Shown in pieces: positions 13,800 through 18,601 of a stretch of 18,601 nucleotides of DNA (the first letter of the stretch is position 1; every line of letters starts with the position of its first letter). The translations under genes and the position numbers were made by a program. Below the pieces are notes generated by a model. That model was not told the DNA's origin, ran no database searches, and saw nothing but the letters and a program-made list of their open reading frames with translations. Source of the stretch: an uncultured Eubacterium sp. (lineage in GTDB: Bacteria > Bacillota > Clostridia > Lachnospirales > Lachnospiraceae); assembly GCA_934358495.1 (NCBI GenBank), contig CAKRKO010000051.1:1-18601 (forward strand), written 5' to 3'.

Positions 13800-14750
13800 T
13801 TATTTCCTCGCTGTGATGCTGACCCATTCACCCTGATGTGTCACTTCCAGAACGGTCATGCCAGCTTTTTCAATGGCTTCTCTTACTTCATTCTCTTTGA
13901 AATCAATGATTCCGGAGGTAATGAATACACCGTCTTTTTTCAGGCGTGCCGGAATCACCGGTGCCATCGGAATGATCACGTCTGCTAAAATATTCGCAAC
14001 AACAACATCATATTTCTCTGTACCGACTTTTTCCTGAAGTTCTGTATCATCAATCAGGTTTCCAACGTAAAAATCACCCTGCTCTCTGCTCAGATGATTT
14101 ACCTCGAAATTTTCATAAGTAGAAGTAATACAATCCTCATCAATATCTGTACCGGTCAGGTGTCCTGCGCCAAGTTTCAGGCTGACGATAGAAAGGATTC
14201 CGCTTCCGCATCCCACATCCAGCACTTCATCGCCATTTTTCATATATTTACGAAGCTGGTGAATGCAAAGCTGTGTAGTCTCATGCTTGCCGGTTCCAAA
14301 GGAAATACCCGGATCGATCTCAATCAAAATTTTGTCCTGATCAGCCTGATCCAGTTCTTCCCAGGTCGGTTTGATGAGAATGTCATCAATGGTAAAAGAA
14401 TGAAAAAACTCTTTCCAGTTGTTCATCCAGTCAATATCCTCCGTCTCACTGCTTGTAATCTTGCCGCTTCCGATATTTACATAACTGCGCATTTCTTCCA
14501 GTGCTTCTGCCACTTCTTTTAACTTCTCGCTGTGATCCTCACCGGCTTCCAGATAAAAGCTGACATAACCAATGCCCTGATCTGGTGGAAGTTCCGGCAG
14601 AATATCAATAAACATTTTGGAAGTATCGGACTCGGATAACGGTACATTATCCTCAATCTCGATGCCTTCGATGCCAAGATCTGCCAACGTACTGCTGATG
14701 TAATCTTCCGCTTCTGTGGTAGTTTCAATTGTATATTTATCCCATTTCAT
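13800..14750 (-). CDS. prmA: Ribosomal protein L11 methyltransferase
   Basis: This 316-residue class I SAM methyltransferase methylates ribosomal protein L11. An N-terminal substrate-recognition domain (about 1-100) is followed by a linker and DPGISFGTGKHETTQ (146-160). SAM motif I is VLDVGCGSG (176-184), and the catalytic motif is NILAD (253-257). The length is typical. GGAGG lies 10 nt before the ATG. It equals yqeT in the B. subtilis dnaK operon and heads a compact run prmA-rsmE-cysteine desulfurase-thiI with gaps of only 2 nt, overlap and 19 nt. A promoter-like sequence and a strong hairpin in front suggest separate control from dnaJ. Confidence 0.96.
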   Translation of the reverse strand: MKWDKYTIETTTEAEDYISSTLADLGIEGIEIEDNVPLSESDTSKMFIDILPELPPDQGIGYVSFYLEAGEDHSEKLKEVAEALEEMRSYVNIGSGKITSSETEDIDWMNNWKEFFHSFTIDDILIKPTWEELDQADQDKILIEIDPGISFGTGKHETTQLCIHQLRKYMKNGDEVLDVGCGSGILSIVSLKLGAGHLTGTDIDEDCITSTYENFEVNHLSREQGDFYVGNLIDDTELQEKVGTEKYDVVVANILADVIIPMAPVIPARLKKDGVFITSGIIDFKENEVREAIEKAGMTVLEVTHQGEWVSITARK

Positions 14751-14807
14751 CGTATATATTCCTCCATATTATTATTTGCACGCAATTTTATAGTTCCGAA
14801 CATGCTA

Positions 14808-14833
14808 ATTAGTCCTGCAGCAACAGGACTAAT
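14808..14833 (-). promoter_or_regulatory. Perfect 10-bp hairpin in the prmA leader
   Basis: ATTAGTCCTG (14808-14817) and CAGGACTAAT (14824-14833) are exact complements around a 6-nt loop. It lies 57 nt before the prmA start codon, just downstream of a promoter-like sequence, and lacks a U-tract in either direction. It could be a leader RNA hairpin, a protein operator or an RNA processing site; it is not a standard terminator. Confidence 0.6.
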
Positions 14834-14847
14834 CAATGCATTCTTGA

Positions 14848-14880
14848 ATTATATTACCCTATAAACCAGTCATTCGACAA
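14848..14880 (-). promoter_or_regulatory. Possible promoter for the prmA operon
   Basis: On the minus strand TTGTCG (complement 14875-14880) is followed after 18 nt by TAATAT (complement 14851-14856), with an overlapping perfect TATAAT at 14848-14853. It sits in the 177-nt gap between the ABC ATPase stop and prmA, so prmA-rsmE-desulfurase-thiI may be expressed apart from the chaperone genes. Consensus match only. Confidence 0.4.
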
Positions 14881-14927
14881 GAGTTTTTTTGACTGACTGA
14901 AAATTTAACATTCTTGATTTTTCTACT

Positions 14928-16637
14928 CTACGATCTGCGGAAACGATCCAGCATCATAAAAATATCTTCTTTTCTCGGATATGCATAACCACAAGAAAGT
15001 ACTCCATCCACGAAAGCTGCCATTCCTTTTTTCTCAAGCAGACTACTCATTTCCGCAACCAACGCCTGCATTTCCATAGAAAATGAACCTTTTTTCATGA
15101 TATATTTCATAATTACAGCCAGCGCTGCTGTCTGCTCCATATCGATCAGCTGCTCCACATAACGCAGATCTACCATATTGTGGTCGATAGAAAAACCATC
15201 GGTTCCCATTACTTTTGTCTTGATCCGTTCTTCCCTGTCACCTCTGCCATGTCGTTTTGTCTTTCGCTCCATCACAAACATACGCCTTTCCTCAGGAAGT
15301 GTAAATAGTTCTGTATTGCTGTTAAAATCCAAGGAAGGATATTCCGGCAATAATTCCTGTATTTTCGCTTTCACATCTCTCGGACGATACGCATCCATCT
15401 GAATAATGGTATCTGCCACATGGAAAAATGCCCCGCTGCTGCCCGCAACTAAAATCGTGGAAATACCAGCTTTTTCATACAGATCACGTACTCTCGCGAT
15501 AAACGGTGTGATCGGTTCCTGTTCTCCGCTGACCACGCGCTGCATAAAGGCATCCCGCACAAGAAAATTTGTTGCAGAAGTGTCTTCATCAATCAGAAAA
15601 CAACTTGTTTCTGCTTCGATTCCCTCCATGACGCCTGCCGCCTGCGACGTACTTCCGCTGGCATCTTCCGTAGAAAAACAATGCGTATCTTTTCCATTTG
15701 GCAGATCATGGATAAACAGGGACAAGTCCAGATTGGATACCGCACGGCCATCTTCTGCCCGCAGCTTCAGCGCATCGTCTCTGGTAATGACATACTCTCT
15801 GCCATCGCCTTTTACATGATTGTATACACCCTGTTCTAACGCCTGTAACAACGTGGATTTTCCATGATAGCCACCGCCAATAATCAGGGTCACGCCTTCC
15901 GGGATTCCCATACCGCAAATGCTACCGCCATATGGCAGATCAATGGCAAGTTCCATACTCTTTGGAGATTTAAATGCCACTGCATCTTTTAACGGCTGAC
16001 TGGACACACCACTCTTTCGGGGCAAAATGCTTCCGTTTGCACAGAAAGCTACCAGTTTTCGTTCCTCTAATACTTCACGGATCCTCTGCTGATTTTCTGC
16101 CAATTCATAGGTTTCCTGAACCTTTGTTTTGTCCCACGCCTGATAAACCAGACATTTTTTCACGATCTGTGGAAGAAAATCCAGTAAAATCTTCTCTAGT
16201 TCCTGTGCGTTAATAGTACGGCCGTTTGCTGGAAACCCGACTTCGAATCGTACAATCAATGATATATTGTTAACTTCCACTGCTGTCCGGCGCATAACCT
16301 CCGCTCCTGGTCTGCTGGTGGAGATCAATCCACTTTTTCCGGATCCTTTTGCCTTAAAACTGTACTGATCTAATGCTGTCGAAAACTTGCGCAAGATTAA
16401 ATCTTCCAATGCCGTTTTTGTATATCTTTTTTCAAAATATTTTTCCGGAAATCCTGCTTTTTTCAATGGAAGTTCTACATGCAGGGAAGATGGTGCCGCA
16501 AAAGGGTCTCCCTGCACATGGTCAATAGACAGCACAAAGTCACCGAAGGTATAACTTCCCCTCAGTGACTTATATGCCGGATAACTTTTTCGATGAATCG
16601 ATTCTAATTTATTTTTTAAATCTATTTTATTATACAT
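14928..16637 (-). CDS. ABC-class ATPase domain protein of unknown function (COG3044-like)
   Basis: This 569-residue soluble protein has a single nucleotide-binding core. Walker A is GGGYHGKST (254-262), a signature-like segment with ASGSTSQ lies at 326-332, and Walker B is CFLIDED with Asp350-Glu351 (346-352). IISTIL-type strands after it include GISTILVAGSSGAFF. There is no transmembrane helix, so it is not a transporter permease fusion. An N-terminal domain of about 240 residues and a C-terminal segment (about 430-569) have no role I can name. The pattern fits the predicted ABC-class ATPase family (Pfam ABC_ATPase), whose function is unknown. It begins 18 nt after dnaJ with only a weak ribosome binding site, so it is likely co-transcribed with dnaK-dnaJ. 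Confidence 0.88.
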   Translation of the reverse strand: MYNKIDLKNKLESIHRKSYPAYKSLRGSYTFGDFVLSIDHVQGDPFAAPSSLHVELPLKKAGFPEKYFEKRYTKTALEDLILRKFSTALDQYSFKAKGSGKSGLISTSRPGAEVMRRTAVEVNNISLIVRFEVGFPANGRTINAQELEKILLDFLPQIVKKCLVYQAWDKTKVQETYELAENQQRIREVLEERKLVAFCANGSILPRKSGVSSQPLKDAVAFKSPKSMELAIDLPYGGSICGMGIPEGVTLIIGGGYHGKSTLLQALEQGVYNHVKGDGREYVITRDDALKLRAEDGRAVSNLDLSLFIHDLPNGKDTHCFSTEDASGSTSQAAGVMEGIEAETSCFLIDEDTSATNFLVRDAFMQRVVSGEQEPITPFIARVRDLYEKAGISTILVAGSSGAFFHVADTIIQMDAYRPRDVKAKIQELLPEYPSLDFNSNTELFTLPEERRMFVMERKTKRHGRGDREERIKTKVMGTDGFSIDHNMVDLRYVEQLIDMEQTAALAVIMKYIMKKGSFSMEMQALVAEMSSLLEKKGMAAFVDGVLSCGYAYPRKEDIFMMLDRFRRS

Positions 16638-16655
16638 CCGTAATCCTATACTATG

Positions 16656-17825
16656 TTAATCTTCTTTTTTGAAGAATCCTCTCTTTTTGTGATGTTTCTC
16701 CTGTTTTATGCCTTCTTCCGCACCTGTATGCAGAGAATCACCGGATACTGCATCAAATGCACGCAATGCTTCTTTCGCCTCTGCACTCAACGATGTCGGA
16801 ACCTGTACTACCAGCGTAACATACTGATCGCCACGAATATTTTTGTTGCGCAGAGACGGAACACCTTTGCCTTTCAGACGGATTCTTGTATCTGTCTGAG
16901 TACCTGGTTTCACTTCATAAATCACATCTCCATCTACGGTGCTGATTCTTGTTTCTCCTCCTAACACTGCCTGAGCAAAAGAAATCGGTGCGGTAGAGAA
17001 GATATTCATATCCTGACGCTGGAAGATCGGATGTGAAGATACAATAACCTCTACCAGCAGATCGCCACGCGGTCCGCCATTGACACCCGGCTCACCTTTT
17101 TCACGGATGCGGACACTCTGTCCGTTATCGATTCCGGCAGGAATAGACACTTTGATCTTCTTTCTGCTGGAAGTATAACCGGTTCCGCGGCAGGATGTAC
17201 ATTTATCTTTGATAATTTTGCCGGATCCGTTACATTCCGGACAGGTCTGAACGTTCTGAACCATGCCGAACAAAGATTGCTGGGAAAATACAACTTTACC
17301 TTTTCCACCGCATTTTGTACAAGTCTCCGGAGAAGTTCCAGGTTTTGCTCCGGTTCCGCCACAGGTGGTACATTCATCCTTCAGCACCATATCAATTTCT
17401 TTTTCACAGCCAAACACTGCTTCCTCAAAAGTAATACGGACACTGGTTCTTAAGTTGGCACCTTTCATTGGGCCGTTAGACGCACCTCTTCTGGAACCGC
17501 CGCCAAAGAAATCGCCGAAAATATCACCAAACATATCGCCGAAATCCATGCCGGAGAAATCAAATCCACCGGCTCCGGCACCACCTGCTCCGCCGTCAAA
17601 TGCAGCGTGACCAAACTGATCATACTGTCGTCTTTTTTCTGAGTCACTCAGTACTGCATAAGCCTCAGAAGCCTCTTTGAATTTTGCTTCTGCCTCTTTG
17701 TCTCCCGGGTTTGCATCCGGATGATATTTTTTGGCTAACTGACGATATGCCTTTTTAATTGTGGCATCATCTGCTCCGCGGTCTACGCCAAGCACCTCAT
17801 AATAATCTCTTTTCTGTTCTGCCAT
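16656..17825 (-). CDS. dnaJ: Chaperone protein DnaJ (Hsp40)
   Basis: This 389-residue co-chaperone stimulates the DnaK ATPase and delivers unfolded clients. The J domain carries the HPD motif (35-37). It is followed by a Gly/Phe-rich linker (about 78-112), and a zinc-binding domain with four CxxCxGxG repeats starting at Cys152, Cys169, Cys195 and Cys209. Two beta-barrel client-binding domains extend to about 350. The tail after residue 355 is polar and basic (KQEKHHKKRGFFKKED), an extension beyond the usual end. It lies downstream of dnaK, separated by 173 nt containing a stable hairpin. No CIRCE element is visible in the window, as expected if it lies upstream of hrcA or dnaK. Confidence 0.97.
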   Translation of the reverse strand: MAEQKRDYYEVLGVDRGADDATIKKAYRQLAKKYHPDANPGDKEAEAKFKEASEAYAVLSDSEKRRQYDQFGHAAFDGGAGGAGAGGFDFSGMDFGDMFGDIFGDFFGGGSRRGASNGPMKGANLRTSVRITFEEAVFGCEKEIDMVLKDECTTCGGTGAKPGTSPETCTKCGGKGKVVFSQQSLFGMVQNVQTCPECNGSGKIIKDKCTSCRGTGYTSSRKKIKVSIPAGIDNGQSVRIREKGEPGVNGGPRGDLLVEVIVSSHPIFQRQDMNIFSTAPISFAQAVLGGETRISTVDGDVIYEVKPGTQTDTRIRLKGKGVPSLRNKNIRGDQYVTLVVQVPTSLSAEAKEALRAFDAVSGDSLHTGAEEGIKQEKHHKKRGFFKKED

Positions 17826-17916
17826 ATCTGAACTCCATCCCTTATGTCTTGATCTATTTTTGTATCTTCTGGTCTCTCATAAAGGTCTCACATCCCTCTG
17901 AGATTAATCCAACAAT

Positions 17917-17945
17917 GCACCAGAAGGCATTCCGCCCTCTGGTGC
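17917..17945 (-). promoter_or_regulatory. Stable hairpin between dnaK and dnaJ
   Basis: GCACCAGAGGGC and GCCTTCTGGTGC pair over 12 positions (one G-T wobble) around the loop GGAAT, 53 nt after the dnaK stop. On the minus strand it is followed by ATTGTTGGATT, not a true U-tract. It may be a partial terminator or an mRNA 3'-end stabiliser that lets dnaK be made in excess of dnaJ. The pairing is visible; the role is inferred. Confidence 0.6.
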
Positions 17946-17998
17946 GTTATTTATCAATTTGCATTTACTGCGATGAACCGCATGTGTTTCACTTCTGA

Positions 17999-18601
17999 TT
18001 AAACCTCTTTGTAATCAGCGTCTACAACATCGTCATCAGCGCCACCTGCTGTCTGCTGACCAGCACCTGCGTTCATGTCCGGGCCTGCGCCTGCTGCACC
18101 CTGTGCGGCCTGTGCCTGCTCATACATTTTTGCAAATACTTGCTGAGCACTTGCCATCAGTTTCTCTTTTGCAGCTTTCATCTCATCTAACTCTGCATCT
18201 GTCATCTTGTCAGCTTCCGGATGTGCCTCAAGGAGTGCTTTTAATGCATCCAAATCTGCCTGTACCGGAGCTTTCTCAGCATCAGATACACCTGCGCCAA
18301 CTTCCTCAAGTGCTTTCTCTGTCTGGAATACGAAGGAATCAGCATCGTTTCTTGTATCGATCGCGTCTTTTCTCTTCTTATCCTGAGCCTCAAACTCTGC
18401 GGCTTCTTTTACAGCTTTATCGATCTCATCATCAGACATATTGGATCCTGCTGTGATTGTGATATGCTGCTCTTTGCCTGTTCCAAGGTCTTTTGCAGAT
18501 ACATTTACAATACCATTTGCATCGATATCGAATGTAACCTCAATCTGCGGAACACCACGACGTGCTGGCGGGATTCCATCCAGACGGAACTGTCCAAGAG
18601 A
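17999..18601 (-). CDS. dnaK: Chaperone protein DnaK (Hsp70), C-terminal third; gene continues beyond window
   Basis: The last 200 codons of dnaK are present and run off the window end in frame. The beginning, SLGQFRLDGIPPARRGVPQ, is the end of the beta-sandwich substrate-binding domain. It is followed by VTFDIDANGIVNVSAKDLGTGK and then the alpha-helical lid starting at MSDDEID. The Ala/Gly/Gln-rich tail ends DADYKEV, as in Firmicute DnaK. DnaK binds exposed hydrophobic peptides in an ATP-driven cycle with DnaJ and GrpE. An internal Met at 18439 is not a real start, since the frame is open and homologous upstream. The stop is followed by the dnaK-dnaJ hairpin. Confidence 0.97.
   Translation of the reverse strand, partial: SLGQFRLDGIPPARRGVPQIEVTFDIDANGIVNVSAKDLGTGKEQHITITAGSNMSDDEIDKAVKEAAEFEAQDKKRKDAIDTRNDADSFVFQTEKALEEVGAGVSDAEKAPVQADLDALKALLEAHPEADKMTDAELDEMKAAKEKLMASAQQVFAKMYEQAQAAQGAAGAGPDMNAGAGQQTAGGADDDVVDADYKEV

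Noticed and set aside
13798..13827. Ten-codon N-terminal extension of rsmE
   Set aside because: It overlaps the prmA end out of frame; the ATG at 13797 has a better placed ribosome binding site and the usual MYQFF start.
14861..14900. CAGTCA/TGACTG inverted repeat as a terminator after the ABC ATPase
   Set aside because: The stem is only 6 bp around a long loop and there is no proper U-tract after it on the minus strand.
17826..17998. CIRCE heat-shock operator near dnaJ
   Set aside because: No TTAGCACTC-N9-GAGTGCTAA pattern is present; if used, it would be upstream of hrcA or dnaK, outside the window.
17999..18439. Separate 146-residue protein instead of DnaK
   Set aside because: The frame is open beyond 18439 to the window end with clear DnaK beta-domain sequence, so the Met is internal.

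Overview
The window looks like a housekeeping chromosomal region of a low-to-moderate GC Firmicute, most likely a gut clostridium of the family Lachnospiraceae. The evidence is AGGAGG-type ribosome binding sites, IreB, DUF1292, RNase J and YlbF genes, a dnaK-dnaJ locus followed by prmA and rsmE, and a Lachnospiraceae-style HPr-like gene. The family is inferred from gene content and protein feel, not from a search. Nearly everything is on the minus strand, so the biological reading order runs from position 18601 down to 1.

Layout in transcription order (minus strand): dnaK 3' end (18601-17999), dnaJ, an ABC-class ATPase of unknown function, then after a 177-nt gap with a likely promoter and a hairpin, prmA, rsmE, a cysteine desulfurase and thiI in a tightly packed run. 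A plus-strand gene for a His-less HPr-like protein (10362-10595), with its own promoter and terminator, sits between thiI and mtaB. The minus run resumes with mtaB, ireB, ruvX, a DUF1292 gene, RNase J (TTG start), a YlbF-family gene, a TrmR-like tRNA methyltransferase, a U32 TrhP-like protein and a beta-propeller lactonase-family gene. Beyond a terminator region, aroC is alone on the plus strand. Divergent from it is tgt, followed by the first 16 codons of a probable yajC at the window edge.

The theme is protein folding, RNA turnover and translation fidelity. There are enzymes for tRNA position 34 (Tgt for the queuosine pathway; TrhP-like and TrmR-like for ho5U/mo5U), position 37 (MtaB, ms2t6A) and position 8 (ThiI with its cysteine desulfurase, s4U). 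There are also ribosome modifiers (RsmE for 16S rRNA, PrmA for L11), RNase J, a possible RNase Y-complex partner (YlbF), and DnaK/DnaJ. Two groups that are separate operons in Bacillus subtilis (hrcA-grpE-dnaK-dnaJ-yqeT-yqeU-yqeV and yrzL-yrrK-yrzB-...-yrrM-N-O) are neighbours here, with extra genes inserted.

I see no mobile element, CRISPR array, tRNA or rRNA gene. The least explained items are the aroC leader (a large dyad, then a possible multi-stem RNA that overlaps a possible 26-codon ORF), the His-less HPr-like gene inside an opposing operon, the unknown ABC ATPase between dnaJ and prmA, and a clean 10-bp hairpin in the prmA leader.
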